Assembly: GCA_032622095.1 (NCBI GenBank)
Contig: CP136061.1
Span: 94,979,345 to 95,043,344, forward strand
DNA length: 64,000 bases
Origin: Siphonodentalium dalli
Taxonomy: Eukaryota; Mollusca; Scaphopoda; Gadilida; Siphonodentaliidae
Direction: 5' to 3'
Shown: piece by piece, positions 9,249 through 22,501 of the stretch
Layout: every line of letters starts with the position of its first letter
How positions within the stretch are numbered: position 1 is the first letter of the stretch
The notes under the pieces: generated by a model
The model's database searches: none
The model's input: the letters and a program-made list of their open reading frames with translations, nothing else
Told to the model about the DNA's origin: nothing
Made by a program: the position numbers and the translations under genes

Positions 9249-12200
9249 GTCTGTTAGTTGGTTCATTTCTGAGATGTCTGTAGTGTTTATTAAATTAGAA
9301 TATTTTATCCAAATAGTTTAGCCTTTGGTGTGGGGGGTAAAGTTCTGAGATATATATGCCACTATCTCCTCTCATCAAATTCGTTCGATTATATAGATCT
9401 AAAAGTATTGCGATGGAATGATTATTGAACATTTAGCAATGTTTACTCCGAGATGCACCGTGGTATTACATACAATAATTGTCAATATTTTCCTACATAA
9501 ATGCAGCAAATTCCAATGTCAATGTATACTTAGTTTCCTAAACTATCTGTAACAATGTAACGTTGACAACGATGTCAAAATTTATCACACGCACTCATTT
9601 TGAGCTGAAAACACACACATTTGAAAAATGGAAGCTTAAATTCTCACAATTCATCGATTCATTTCGTTACTTTTTGAGCTTTATTCATCGAACTGTTGAC
9701 ACTAGGCTGAAGATGGATTTATCAAACACATCGAGGATCCGCACTTGTGTCCGAAGAAAAACAATTAATAACAAGACAAACCTACATGTAGTCTTCACTC
9801 GTGCCCGCAACGGGGTTTTCTCAATATTTGCCCGCAACGGCGCAACGGCCGGGTATGATAGGATGGCCAACGTGACCTCAGGCAGAGAAACCATCGGCCT
9901 TCTATATTTACACCGCGACCGCTACATCGGCAATGTCTTGTAGTTACACAAGAACAAATAAGTGTTGCGAGCGTATGTGTGTCCCCTGGATACACATGCA
10001 TATGTGTATAATACACGCTTCGTACATCTCGCCACGTATGTTCTTGAACATGTGTATTATAGAAGCGTGCATGTACTTCACTTCGACGGCCTAAGACAGA
10101 ACCTCACGCATTCGAATCATGGCATTGTGCTCCACGACACAAACGCATCCCATCGGTGGTGCCCACTTACAAGAAAACGTATATTGACTTTGACGCTTGA
10201 TGTAACGTGCAATGGTCCGGGATGTATACCCGGAATACCCGAGATGTGCCTAGGCGGGTATATTTAAGAATCTGAGACTATTAGAGTTGGAGGCATGTTT
10301 ATTCAGGCAACGTTTTGTTCCAGTCTGTTCTTCTTGGCTGCCATTCTCTGTTTATACAGCGTAATACACCTGAACCTGTCGAGGGTGTAACGGTGCCAAG
10401 CTGTAACCGATTACTTCCCCTTATTATCGCCATCATACGTAAGAGCAGCTGGGTCATCGGGGTACAAAACAAAGCGATCGAAGCTTCCCTGTCCAAATTC
10501 GGTTTGTTGGTTGGTCGGTTTGTCGGTTGGTTTGCATGTAGTCGCTTAATTTTCTCGCCTATACATGTAGCTATATCCATCCACACCACGCCCGCTGGCA
10601 GTTTCAGCTTATTGAAGTTAACCATGTTGGTCCTTGTTGTTAAGCTTGGTTAGTTGGCTGTATGGTTGATTGTGGATTCGTGCACATAGCTCCCGGCACA
10701 TAGAAATGGCAGCTCGGTGCAATGGGTACACTACAATGCGTTGTAACGACATGTGTTCATATTCGGTTTGTTACTTGGTTGCTTGTGGTTTTACATCACT
10801 GCTAGAAACTACGAACATATCCCGACTCCATACAAGTGAGTTTGAGATTCTTAAGCTAATCACCTGCACGGGTTATGCATGGTGATATTGCAGGCCTTGT
10901 TGTTGCTTGGTTGTTGATCCGTTCGTTAAAGGTTCGTTTATTATTTGCACGGTTTTACTTCCATATCGATGTGGCTATTGTGGTGAAATCACAATGCTAT
11001 TGGCTGCCATTAACATCGTCGAAAATCTCAAACAAATCGACCGAACCACCTCGGGGCGCAGATATCCGCGAAAACAATTTCGCCACCGAAAGACACTGTA
11101 TTTAATTAATATACAAGAACGACGGTGTATGCTGTGCATTGTCAATTTGGATATAATATTGTGAAAAAATAACTACTTTGATCAAGATTATTCTCCATTT
11201 CTATTTGATCATCCCTCTGGAGTGTTGCACATAACTTATACGGTGAGATAAACCATGCAGGGAGTTTGGATGTGCTATATAAGCTGTAACATATACATTA
11301 TATATATACCGGGCTTATTACGCGCGCCGCGTGTATACTGTCCTGGAGATTCTAGATAGCTGTGGGCGCTGACATTAACATGGGTGTTTTATTTTTAGAA
11401 TGGAAATTTTGGGATGATTAAAAGTCGAACTGCGAGCCGGAGTCCGGTAAAAGGTGTAGTTGGGAATTTCAATTTCGTTTATTGTCCTTTACATTATTAT
11501 GTCAATAATGTTGATTTTTGGTTTGTGACAAGCTATGTCAATTACACATAAAAGAAATGAAAAAGATAATTTGTAAGTTTTATATTTCAACTTTTACAAA
11601 CATTTTTCGTTCTACAGCCCACTGGGGATTGTGGTCGGAGACGGCGGAGTCGGCCGCCGGTTCGTTAATTAGGTGCTGGTTGTTATTGTTATTTTAACGG
11701 AATTCTGAGTTGGTCATTCGCGAAACCAATATATTTTATATTCTATAATTACAATCATGGGTATATAATATATGATCTTGAGCGCGTTACCATTTCTGAC
11801 TATGGTTTTCTTGTTATCGCCTGCTTTGGCCTTCCTTTTCATCGGCCAAAATATGGCCATATATGAGAGCGTCGCATGTTGGCTTCGTGCAATATGGTCC
11901 TTGTTGTTGGTTGGTTGTTGAAATCCAAGAACGTCTTGTAAATAGGAGAAGTAATAACACTCTTTTCGTAGCTTTCGACCGCTGGACTTATACTCAGCGA
12001 GTATTTAATTCTAGAACAATTACGTTGACCAATTGTTCAGATTGTGTATTTTTTCAAAGTCCATAATGTAATTGTTCTGGAAATATACGGGATGAGGAAT
12101 GCCATGCAGCGGCCGAAAGCTTCAAAATATAATATTTTGAACAGTTGGACATTTTAGGCATGATATATATACAACTCAGTTGGAATTAGGTGAAACAAAT

Positions 12201-13535
12201 CTGATATATAATTTCATTTTCTAACCAATATTTAGTGCGATACGTTGTTTTAATCCAAAAATAATTTGAACATGATCAAATGTCCAGCGTACATGCATGA
12301 ACATGTTCTCTTTTAGTGAACCCAGTGAGTGTGTGGTTGTTTGGAATGCCGACTCTTCCCATTCACGGCAATTGGTGATCATTCAAACATGACGCATGCA
12401 GCCAATCAATCAGGGAGCTAACTGTGTTCATGAATCCAATATAGTTTCATTACTGACTATGGTTTTCTTGTTATATATATATATATATATATATAGATAT
12501 ATGGCGGTCATGCAGATATCACAGATTATATGTTAATTTCCGGCCATCGCATTCTGATAACCACATCTGAATATCCTCCAAACTATCAGGGGGATCTTAC
12601 TTTTTTGAGGTGTTTATTAAATCATTTTTTGTGAATGATTGAATACGGATTGTTTTGTTCGCTTCATGCGCTGTAACAAGATCGTGTCCATTGTATAAGA
12701 AGTTACAATCTAAATTTGGGTTTTATTTCTGGAATCATATTACAGTCAATGCCTCCACGAGAAGTAAAACGTCCATTTCATCGCATGGAATGTTTCATTG
12801 TAGGTCTGCTCGCGGTGTTATTTTCACCAATTACACCCACTGCCATATACGTCAGCGCAACATGATATAATTTGGAAAAATGATACAGCGAAACTGTTAT
12901 TCACATCTTCCGTTTCTCGCGATTCACTCGCCCAAGTTGGTTGTGAAAAAGAAAACGAGGTAACAATATGATATACGAAACCTAAAAACATTAAGATGGA
13001 GTCGAGTGCCACTTGAGATTTCTAGTTGAAGAATTGGAGATGATAAAAGGTCATACAAAATACAAAAATGACAAGAACAAAGAGAAGGACGGTCCAACAC
13101 ATGCAGGACGGGTTAACGACATATAAGTGGGAGGGCATTAGGTCCGATATAGATTCCTGTTAGCCTTATATCGTGTATAATGTGTACTCAAAGGGCGCGG
13201 CATAGTCCTGCTTTAAACGGACATGCATGGCTCGTCAGAACCCCAACATATTATGTATATACATGCCGGCAGTAATTTGTAACACTCTGGATAGTGGAGA
13301 TTCAATATTGCTCACCGGAGAGGCAATATTTGCATCTATTGATGTGCACTATTTGACCACCCATCCAAAAGGCTAACTTGCCTCTCCATTTGAGGGTTAG
13401 CAGCCGAGGAACAATTTGTCTCTCAACGGGTATAATATAAGAGCTAGGTATATCTCCAAACATGTACATAATAATATACACTGAAGATTTCCGAACAAAC
13501 TCGTCGATAGAGTACCAGATCGTTACAATGTCATG
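9249..13535. other. Long mostly unique stretch, no supported gene
   Basis: About 4.3 kb with little repeat content. The best frame is 9563-9943 (+, 126 codons), which I do not recognise; overlapping frames on both strands at 10299-10653 argue against coding. Minor repeats: a TTGTTGTTGGTTGGTTG-type segment recurs near 10500, 10630, 10890 and 11895; TGACTATGGTTTTCTTG occurs at about 11795 and 12452, the latter followed by (TA)n at 12471-12495. Exons too short to see may exist. Confidence 0.4.
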
Positions 13536-15960
13536 TAGTCCAGGAGATATTGGTAGACCTCTGCACCCCCCCCCCCCCAGGACTTAACTTCACCCCACTA
13601 ATTTTCTTCCTTAAGGTCTCCTCTAATTTTTTTCACTTGTTAACAAGAAAAAAAAGTGGCCGCAGAGACTCCAGACAAGATGGCGTCCATCATGGCGGCC
13701 ATTTTTTGTATATGCACCAGGTCTCTTTGATCGCCGTTATAGTAAAGATGATGTCACATGCCGTCTTGTTTTCCGTTCGATTCGTTATGGTAATATACAA
13801 CCCTTACAAATTAGCCAAAAATCCGACACAAAAATCCAATATGGCCGCCGAAATGTGAAAAATTGCTATTTTTCTGACATTTCACCACCTTTCGTTTGTC
13901 TCTGTGGGAAAATGTTGGCACCTTGACGCGATTTTATACATTTATCGTCTAGAAGGGTCATTGGCGAACACACGGGGACCATAATATACATTCATTGACG
14001 GATATTTTTGTCCGATATCACGTTTTCCCAAATGCCGGTATAATCCGGTCAAAGCCAAAACGACGCTAATAACGCAATATCTGTTTCGAATAAATGAGTG
14101 TTATTGCTATTATTACTCCAGCCATGATTATATATGTGCAGGATATACTCGGGCTAGGATTCCTCTTATACCTGAGTTGAGGAATATTCACCCAAATCCA
14201 AGATGGTGGCCAAAATGGCCACCAGAAATAGAAAAATCGCCGAAAATCGCTGATTTTAACATTAGTGAATGTTATTGTCACGACAACTCCACACCTGCTT
14301 ACTATTTTGAGTTGGGAACACTTAGTCGAATAACTGTCCTTATATTGCATCCAAATAAAAGTCCCCCAAATCCAAAATGGCGCCCACAATGGCCGACAAA
14401 TTTTGAAAAATCACCGAAATTCCCTCATGTTCACATCATTGGGCATTATTGCCGAGAAAACTCCACACATGCTGACAGTTAAGTTGTAAATACTGAGGTG
14501 AAGTAATTACCTTGCATCTGATGAAGGAAATTGTTTTCGAAATCGAAGATGGCGGCCAAAATGGCGTCCGAACTTTGAAAACAAGCTTACATTCCTTTAC
14601 TTTCTTACTATGGGCGTTATTGTTACGCGAATTCTACCCATATGGAACATTGATATGAAGTATTCATATGGAACATTGATATGAAGTATTCATTTGAGTT
14701 TGGCCAACTCTCACAATCAAGATGACTGCCAAACTGGCGGCCAGAAATTTAAAAGAAGTCGAAATTGTCACATACTAATTTCAACTTTTTGTCATAATAT
14801 CAATATGTATGCATTGTACGAAACGGTACATAAGCCATCTATTAGTTCCAACATAGGTCGTCGCCTTCTGGAAGGATGAAAACCCACAATAATCGCAATG
14901 TGGCATTTTGAAATCCATTCTCCACTAAGCGCCCATAATGGCCGTAACCGTATATGGGTGCGCCGAATAGTCATATTATGACTTCCAAGAATCAAAACAA
15001 CAGTACCTGAGCTTATTCTGATTTGCCACATGCAGCATTATCTGGATCAGCATCCGTCTCGTCACATTAATCTATCTCGCTCACTCCAACACAGTTTTCT
15101 ACACTTCTTGGTAGAAGGGTCCCACTAATCGGAATGTTTCAAACAACACATATGCCAGTGTCAAGCTCACGTGTTTGTCTCGAAAGCTGGGAATTCTTAT
15201 CCTTATTCTTGGCGAGCTTCATTCGTGGTAGCTTATGGTATAATTCAGATGCTACATATGGGATCTGAGCGTCATCTTGCGTGATAAACTACAAAGGTAT
15301 GCGGTCGATGCGTATACTAGCTTTCAGAAGGATCTCTCTATCTGCGTATTTTTCAGATTTGGTTATCTAATGTGGATAACAAACTGTACATCTGGTGATC
15401 TTCCCATCCAGCCACTTCTCAATATATGGTTCACCAATTCACATATTCACGTACTGACGTAGCCGGACAACTTCTGTATATGGCTTCGAATGTTGAAAGC
15501 CTAACATTTGACGGATGCCTTTCTGCTAAGGCGTAGAAGACCATAATGCATAATATACCCACACTTCTTGACCATGATCATAAGAACAGTCCTGGTGGCG
15601 TCCACCAATCGTCTCACCGTACAGATCCAAGCAGATAATAACAATACATGCGGTGCTAGTTTGTGGGCATGTGTCATGATAGTGGAAATGAAATTGGACC
15701 ATGACTGCACCGCCCCTTCTTTGGGTATGATTTAGATTCAGACATGATCTCATGTGGCTTTGCTTTCCTTGAATGCTAAGATTGTATCTTTCAATCCGCT
15801 TGGAAGCCGTTCTTAATCAACGAACCAGACGTGTACCATTGGCTACTACTATATAAGTCCCACCAGACTGGGATGGATGTAGTCTTCAGGACGATGCATT
15901 TGATAGTTACCGATAATATGTCATACTCACGCTGGGTGGTGGTCGGTATGGTTCAAGAAA
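13536..15960 (+). repeat. Left arm of giant inverted repeat
   Basis: Pairs with 16275-18559 in reverse. Landmarks shared with the right arm: TAGACCTCTGCA, poly-C then AGGACTTAACTTCACCCC, GATCGCCGTTATAGTAAAG, CTAGAAGGGTCATTGGCG, CACACTTCTTGA(C/T)CATGATC near 15560. It lacks a 16-18 bp GGCGGCCAAGATGGCC stretch present in the right arm near 18245. Confidence 0.75.
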
Positions 15961-16274
15961 GTACAATGCCATCAACACAAGGGTGAAATGTTCAACGCGA
16001 AGAACATCTAGAGGAATGTTACTTTGATGAGATCTTGCATTCAGTTTAACCTACGTTGGGTACACCAAGTGATTTATTGGTAACATCACCATTCAAAACC
16101 ATTGTCCTGCATGAGACATCTTAACTACTATATTCTAAAGTTATATAATATAAAGCTATATGATCATAAAGGTCACGTTCACCAACGTCCACATCCATTG
16201 CCATCGAGACTATAAATTGTTCTTTAAACACACAGTGAAATAAATGCACCACTGTTCCTGACATTTTCTTGAAT

Positions 16275-18559
16275 AATCATAACAACAATGCATACCTTCA
16301 TTCCATAAAGACATTATCCTTTAGCCCATCCGACTGGCTAGGATAGTATTATCCAGACAAAATTATACGTCTGGTCATTTTGATTCAGAGCGGCCTTGAA
16401 ACGGATGTGGAAATACAATCTTACCACACCAAAAAGACCAACACGCATGACATTCTATATTGAAACATGCACCTGGTGTAGGGTTGTATACCGTGTCCCA
16501 TTTCATTCCCACTGACATTGCGCATGTCCACAAACCAGCACCGCGAGTATAGTTCTTCTCTGCTGTGAGCTATTCGACGAGACGACTGCGGGACGTCACA
16601 CAGTTTGCTTATGATCATGATCAAGAAGTGTGGGTAGTCGGTACATTATGGTCTTCTCCTTAGCAGATAGGCATCTGTCCAAGGGAATGAGACAGCTAGC
16701 TACCTCCGAAACACTGCCGAAGTTGTCCACGTATGCCAATACGTTCGCTAAGTTTGTGAGTTGAACCATCTATTGAGAAGTGACTAGTTAACTGGGAAGT
16801 TCGCCATGTATGTATACATGTCATTATCCCCACGGGGTATGAGAAAGACATACATAGAGATGACCTTCTGTAAGCTTGTATACTTATCGACCATATGCCT
16901 TTCTAGTTCAAGATGACGAACAAATCCCATATTTAGCAAGCATCTAAAATCTTATGCCAGACACCGGGAAATTAATTGTTTGAAACGTTATGATTAAAGG
17001 GACCCTTCTCACAGGAAGTGTTGAATACTTTGTCGGTGTGAGCGACCTAGATTTATCAGGCAAAGAAATGGAAACTGGTCCAGATCATTAAGGACGTGGC
17101 AAATCAGAATCTTTTACCAGGTAATTGTTCTAATGTGGCTATTCGGCGCACCTACGGCCATTATCGGCGCGAAGTGTCAAATGGATTTCGAAATGACACA
17201 TCGCTATATTAAGTGTGGGTTTTCGTACTTCCAGAAGGACCCGATCAATGTTATGCGTTTTGATACGTTTTAAGTTGAACTAATATATGGTTTGTGTATA
17301 GTTTCGTCCATACATATCGATACTATGACAAAAAGTTGAAATTTGTATGTGAATATATCGATTTCTTTTCAATTTCTGGCCTCCATTTTACCTGCCATCT
17401 TGACCTTGAGTATCAATTGACAAACTCAAATGAATACTTCATACCAATATTCCATATCAACATGTGATGGTGGGTAGAATTCGCGAAACAATAACGCCCA
17501 TCGTAAGAAAGTAAAGGAATGTAGGCGTGTTTTCAAATATCGGTCGCCATTTTGGCCGCCATCTTAAATTTGGAAAACCATTTCTTGCATGGGATGAAAG
17601 GTAATTACTTCACCTCAGTATTTACAACTCAACTGTCAGCATGTGTGGAATTTTCTCGACAATAATGCCCAATGATGTGAACATGAGGGAATTTCGGTGA
17701 TTTTTCAAAATTTGTCGGCCATTGTGGGCGCCATTTTGGATTTGGGGGACTTTTATTTGGATGCAATATAAGGAAAGTTATTCAACTAAGTGTTCCCAAC
17801 TCACAATAGTCAGCAGGTGTGAAATTGTCGTGACAATAACTCTCACTGATGTTAAAATCAGCGATTTTCGGCGATTTTTCTATTTCTTGGATTTGGGTGA
17901 ATATTCCTCAACTCAGGTATAAGAGGAATCCTAGCCCGAGTATCTCCTGCACATATATAATCATGGCTGGAGTAATAATAGCAATAACACTCATTGATTC
18001 GAAACACACATTGCGTTATTAGCGTCGTTTTGGCTTTGACCGGATTATACCGGCATTTGGGAAAACGTGATATCGGACAAAAATATCCGTCAAGAAATGT
18101 ATATTATGGTCCCCGTGTGTTCGCCAATGACCCTTCTAGACGATAAATGTATAAAATCGCGTCAATGTGCCAACATTTTCCCACAGAGACAAACGAAAGG
18201 TGGTGAAATGTCAGAAAAATTGCAATTTTTCACATTTCGGCGGCCATCTTGGCCGCCATATTGGATTTTTGTGTTGGATTTTTGGCTAATTTGTAAGGGT
18301 TGTATATTACCATAACGAATCGAACGGAAAACAAGACCGCATGTGACATCATCTTTACTATAACGGCGATCAAAGAGACCTGGTGCATATAACAAAAATG
18401 GCCGCCATGATGGACGCCATCTTGTCTGGAGTCTCTGCGGCCACTTGTTTTTCTTGTTAACAAGTGAAAAAAATTAGAGGAGACCGTAAGGAAGAAAATT
18501 AGTGGGGTGAAGTTAAGTCCTGTGGGGTGTGCAGAGGTCTACCAATATCTCCTGGACTA
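16275..18559 (-). repeat. Right arm of giant inverted repeat
   Basis: Reverse-complement partner of the left arm. The 67-codon frame 16421-16624 on the minus strand lies in a part of the arm that is diverged from its partner and is not open there, so it is not treated as a gene. Confidence 0.75.
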
Positions 18560-19195
18560 ATGAGGTATATATACCAGCGTAAACCTGTCCCTTTAAAATG
18601 TTAGGCCCTGGCAGGCTGGTGGCAGCTCCAAAAAAAATAATCTGATCTTAATAGCTTGAGATCTGATCTCGTGCTCACTCTGCTGGCACCGCTAACATTG
18701 TTGACATTTTTAAGAGCGTTTTTTTCCCCCAAAGAATTAATTTTAAAGAGCACCCTGCATGCAATGCTTGTTGAATTATTGTCGTTATGTCACGTGAAGA
18801 AAATATAGTTTATACAATTTTGTGTATATATACACACACACCTATTATATATTGAATATAAACATATACACGTATATTCAAGTTGGCGAAAAACTGAATA
18901 AATGTGTGCGTTATTTAATTGGAACACCGGTGATCCTTTATCCCAGAGGAATATTTGATGATTTTTGTTTGTTTTTATTTTTATAATTTTTTAAGAAACC
19001 GAGCGAAACTACCTTTTTGCAGAAGTTGGGAAATAACCAGATTCACTAGAGAGGTTTCTCAAACTCGCGCATATAAAGTTAAGACTATATATATACGTCT
19101 GGGGTATATAGCTGTATATATATACGTCGTCAAATTATGCCCGCGATCTAACTATAGCAGTTATGTCCTTTATATATATAACCGTTATAACGGAC
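18560..19195. other. No recognisable feature
   Basis: AT-rich spacer between two palindromic elements. A CCCTTTAAAATGTTAGG segment near 18590 might be a relic TTAA terminus. Nothing else supportable. Confidence 0.4.
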
Positions 19196-19650
19196 ATATA
19201 TGTGACCCGCCATATCAAATCCAGTCGTATAAGTCGGGATGTTGTTTACCCTGTGCCAAAGCATTCTCTTATATATGCGAGTCGACCATAGGTCGCCTCG
19301 CATATATAAGAGAATGCATTGGCCTAACAATTTTTTATCATTTTTTTTAATAAATGTTTCTTACAATTTTTAGGACATAAAATAAAAAACATCCATTACC
19401 CTGCAGGGAGCCCCACACATATATAGAAGCATATAGAAGAGTGTCGTCTGCTCATCTGTATGGGTGAAATTATAAAATTGTTAAAGAATACAAGAAAAAA
19501 TTATTAAAATTGTAAAACATTGTTAGGCCAATGCATTCTCTTATATATGCGAGGCGACCTATGGTCGACTCGCATATATAAAAGAATGCATTGGCACAGG
19601 GTAAAAAGATCCCGACTTACGACTGGATTTGATATGGCGGGTCACATATA
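19196..19650. mobile_element. Family Z: long palindrome carrying two B hairpins
   Basis: Outer arms TATATGTGACCCGCCATATC at the left and its complement ending about 19650 at the right, extending over about 50 bp with a CCAGTCGTA-AGTCGGGAT block. Immediately inside each arm sits a complete B hairpin (19249-19330 and 19521-19602) in opposite orientation, followed by A-rich tails facing the centre. No target duplication found. Confidence 0.7.
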
Positions 19651-19695
19651 GGGTATTAAATTCTTCGGTTTGTAACATTGTACCAAAAACTTCAT

Positions 19696-20056
19696 TTAAA
19701 GGGATAATCTACACTAAATTCGGCCATTTGTGGGACCATATCCTTTTATACTCCCCAAAATATATGCAACAAATGAATGAATTTGAGCCATAGATTAGTG
19801 CAAAATACACTCGTGTTTTCTATCAACGATGCAAACAACATGGTAATTATAATGAGAATGAACTTATGACTCCAGTCATAAAATCATTTTCATTATAATT
19901 ACCATGTTGTTTGCCTCATTCATAGACCACACAGGAGTGTATTTTTGCACTAATCCATGGTTCAAATTCATTCATTTGTTGCATATATTTTGGGGAGTAT
20001 AACAGGAGATGGTCCCATATATAACTGGCCGGAATTAGTGTATAGTATCCCTTTAA
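19696..20056. mobile_element. Family F TTAA palindromic MITE
   Basis: TTAAAGGGATAATCTACACT at 19696 mirrored at 20053-20056 (TTAA). Arms of about 160 bp pair closely (TTTTGGGGAGTATAA, ATTCATTCATTTGTTGCATA, CAAACAACATGGTAATTATAAT). The centre contains ATGACTCCAGTCATAAAA. The TTAAAGGRR tip with TTAA duplication matches the known signature of Kolobok/T2 MITEs. Confidence 0.85.
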
Positions 20057-20496
20057 AGGCCACATAATTTTCGAATCACCAGATCACATTATATACAACA
20101 TATTCCATGTTATATACCATTTGAAAGAGGAAGCTCCAAAACATTGTACATGTATTATTAACTGATCCGGTCGAATGAACTGGGAACATGTTGTTTTTGT
20201 CGAGGTACCAAGGTGTGTCCTGCATGTATTTAATTTTGATCCGGACTGCATGTACTATAAAGTCTATTATACTCAATGGAAGGGGGATAACTCTATCTCT
20301 TAGTTTGAATTAGGATGCATTCTGGGTTGACAAGGGGGGGGGGTCTTTTGGAATGAATCTCTATCACTTGGTGGACAGTCCTAGGCCACAGCTGCTTCGT
20401 ATTCTGGTGGAATAGATATTTTTTGGTTCCTCTTCAAAATGGTATATAATATGGAATAATGTTATCTGGGCATTCGAAAATTAAGTGGGCCTTTAA
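20053..20496. mobile_element. Family G TTAA MITE sharing its TTAA with family F
   Basis: Starts at the same TTAA that ends family F (20053-20056) and ends at TTAA 20493-20496. Tips TTAAAGGCCACATAATTTTC and, in reverse, TTAAAGGCCCACTTAATTTTC. Inner arms pair around ATACCATTTGAAAGAGGAA and its counterpart near 20430-20450. Confidence 0.8.
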
Positions 20497-21780
20497 AGAT
20501 ACTGACACTCATGCAGTCAATTAGTTTTGTTGTATCATTGTTATCGTCGTCGTTATTTTTACGAAACGAAGTTTGTTTTGGGCCTATACATGAATATTAC
20601 GACTATGACTACCTAAACTTTAGTCGTAACTATATATATATCCGTGAGTTGCGAAACATCTCTACGGGTGGTACACATGCAGGTAAACCGGATCGTGCGG
20701 ATACAAATGAATAGAACTCGGATCTCAAGTTGATATATAATAATATGCAAGACACATATATATACAGTATAGCGTATATGCCCAGGGAACTGTGTTGTGG
20801 AAGGAATAATTTTAATGGCCTTGCACTGTGTTTCTCCTCAGATCTGAGGCAATTATATTGTACGTTAGACTGTATAGACTAATCACATGCAGGCCCCTGG
20901 AGGTTGTGAGATTAATCAGTCCCTATAAGATAGAGATGAATAAATTTGCTTGGCGGACGCAGGCAGAAAAATAGTATAGGGTACTAGCTTAAGGGAGCCT
21001 TTATTCGGCGTCCGGGGGGAGGGGCTGAAGCCCATTTGTACATTTTGGTCGTTTAATCATTTTGATTTAACAAAAAACAAAACAAACAGACATTTAATTT
21101 ATTCCCTGCTAAAGTTAACCAAAAAGCGCCGTTATAACATCTGCCGGGGTACCCCGAGTTACCACACAAAATTTGCTTGAAATTAGTTCAGGAGTCTGGG
21201 AGAAATATTGCGAACAGACAGACAGATAGACGGGTCCTACTATATTTTATATACAGAGATGAATATTTCAATTTTGTGGGAAGTTCAAATTGAAATAGTT
21301 GCGAGTTTTATATATATATATACTGGAGAACGTCAAAGTTCACATGTCAAACATCAGCAGAATATAAGAAACGTTATATATACAATGTATGAACAGAGGG
21401 AAAATACCATCGTTGGACGTACTTTCACCACCATATATGTAATATTATAATCCAATCGGGGGAGGGGGCGTCCACCTTAAATTTTCCAACTGCACCCGCT
21501 AATTAAGTTGGGCAATTTCCAACTTATGAACATTTCATACCAAATTTTTTACCAAAAGTAGAAAATATGCTATACTGTTGGTCTAAAAACAACAAATTAC
21601 CCACTAATTACAGGTTGAAAATCAAACAATGAGAACTATTTCAGTCATGTATGTGGTGTAAAAATTCTAACTATATAATGTATAGTGTCAGGCATGAAAT
21701 TCCAATTTCATGCTAATTATGACCAAAGTTGTGGGGTAGTCACACCGCCACCCCCTATCACCACGTCCATACATGTATAC
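20497..21780. other. Mostly unique; decayed repeat tail at 21120-21250
   Basis: Contains ACCACACAAAATTTGCTTGAA, GGAGTCTGGGAGAAATATTGCG and CAGACAGACAGATAGACGGG at 21150-21235. This wording of allowed-slippage text followed by a CAGACAGA run parallels the ends of the N units near 44.1 and 44.8 kb. No gene seen. Confidence 0.35.
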
Positions 21781-21784
21781 ACGC

Positions 21785-21915
21785 CTTGCGTGGTACAGCG
21801 CCGTAATGGTTAAAGCATCGGATTCTGGCCAAGATGGATGCCAAGATGAGTCAAATGAGATGATATTAAGAGGTGTGTACCTGTCTCGCCATCTGGTTCC
21901 AATCTCGGTTCATCT
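21785..21915 (+). repeat. tRNA-derived SINE fragment (low certainty)
   Basis: TAATGGTTAAAGCATCGGATTCTGG resembles a tRNA A-box region, and GGTTCCAATCTCGGTTC at about 21896 resembles a B-box and T arm. The boxes are about 30 bases further apart than in a normal tRNA, so this cannot be a functional tRNA gene. A SINE head with an internal insertion is the likeliest reading. Confidence 0.35.
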
Positions 21916-22294
21916 GTCATATAGGAGGAACCCACTTTGCCCTTTTTCTTATGGAAATAGCATATATAAATGCATTTCTCCTGGCTAATTCTCTGTTTCA
22001 CTTATACAAGCGCGTGGTTTGCTCGAAATCGTCACAGAACACACAGAGAATATCCTGATCCCTGCACGCCGGCCTACCCCCCCCCCCCCTCCCGCAGGGC
22101 CCGCACACTATAGATACTCTGCATGTGGCAAAGTTGCTTTCATGGTGCTTATCCGAGGGAGTTATGGGTGCATGCATGGGGGTATATGTTGTCTACATAT
22201 ACTTTTCAGCTGCATGTTGGTCATGAGTTACATGGACCCTTTCAAGGCACTCATATATATAGTGGGTAAATGTGCGAAAAATATAACAGACTGT

Positions 22295-22425
22295 ATAAAA
22301 AACATCACCACGAAGAAGATGGAGAAATAGATAAACTTTGTTCTTATATTCATTATTAATAGTTCTCCAATAACGAATTTTCGCGTGTTTAAACCACTGT
22401 TAGATAAGATAAATTTATTGACAGA
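22295..22425. repeat. Family P repeat, copy 1
   Basis: AACATCACCACGAAGAAGATGG then TTCATTATTAATAGTTCTCC, AATAACGAATTT and TTAAACCACTGTTA. The same order recurs at 25708-25905 and, inverted, at 26140-26230. Confidence 0.6.
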
Positions 22426-22501
22426 TACGCCCACTCGAGGCCGATGTCAAACGAGTTACACAAATAAAATGTTATTACAAGTATAGTAACATAAATATAT
22501 A

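Larger units (their letters stand above)
13536..18559. mobile_element. Giant foldback element (about 5 kb inverted repeat)
   Basis: The ends are exact complements: TAGTCCAGGAGATATTGGTA at 13536 and its reverse complement ending at 18559. The arms remain alignable inward to about 15960 and 16275, leaving little or no loop; the centre is near 16.05 kb. The outer ~500 bp of each arm are almost identical, the inner parts clearly diverged. Arms carry degenerate ~200-bp sub-repeats with CCAAAATGGCGGCC-like segments. Frames at 13550-13858 and 18230-18463 are the same stretch read in mirror image. Long arms built of sub-repeats resemble foldback elements such as sea-urchin TU elements; no transposase seen. 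The flanks share only ATG, or a TA if the tip starts at GTCC. Confidence 0.8.

Noticed and set aside
9563-9943. 126-codon frame as a gene
   Set aside because: No recognisable domain, overlapped on the opposite strand by another frame of similar quality (9685-9894), no splice or promoter context.
10299-10653. Overlapping 112- and 108-codon frames on opposite strands
   Set aside because: Two mutually exclusive frames of equal length over a TTGGTTGG-biased stretch are expected by chance; neither resembles a known protein.
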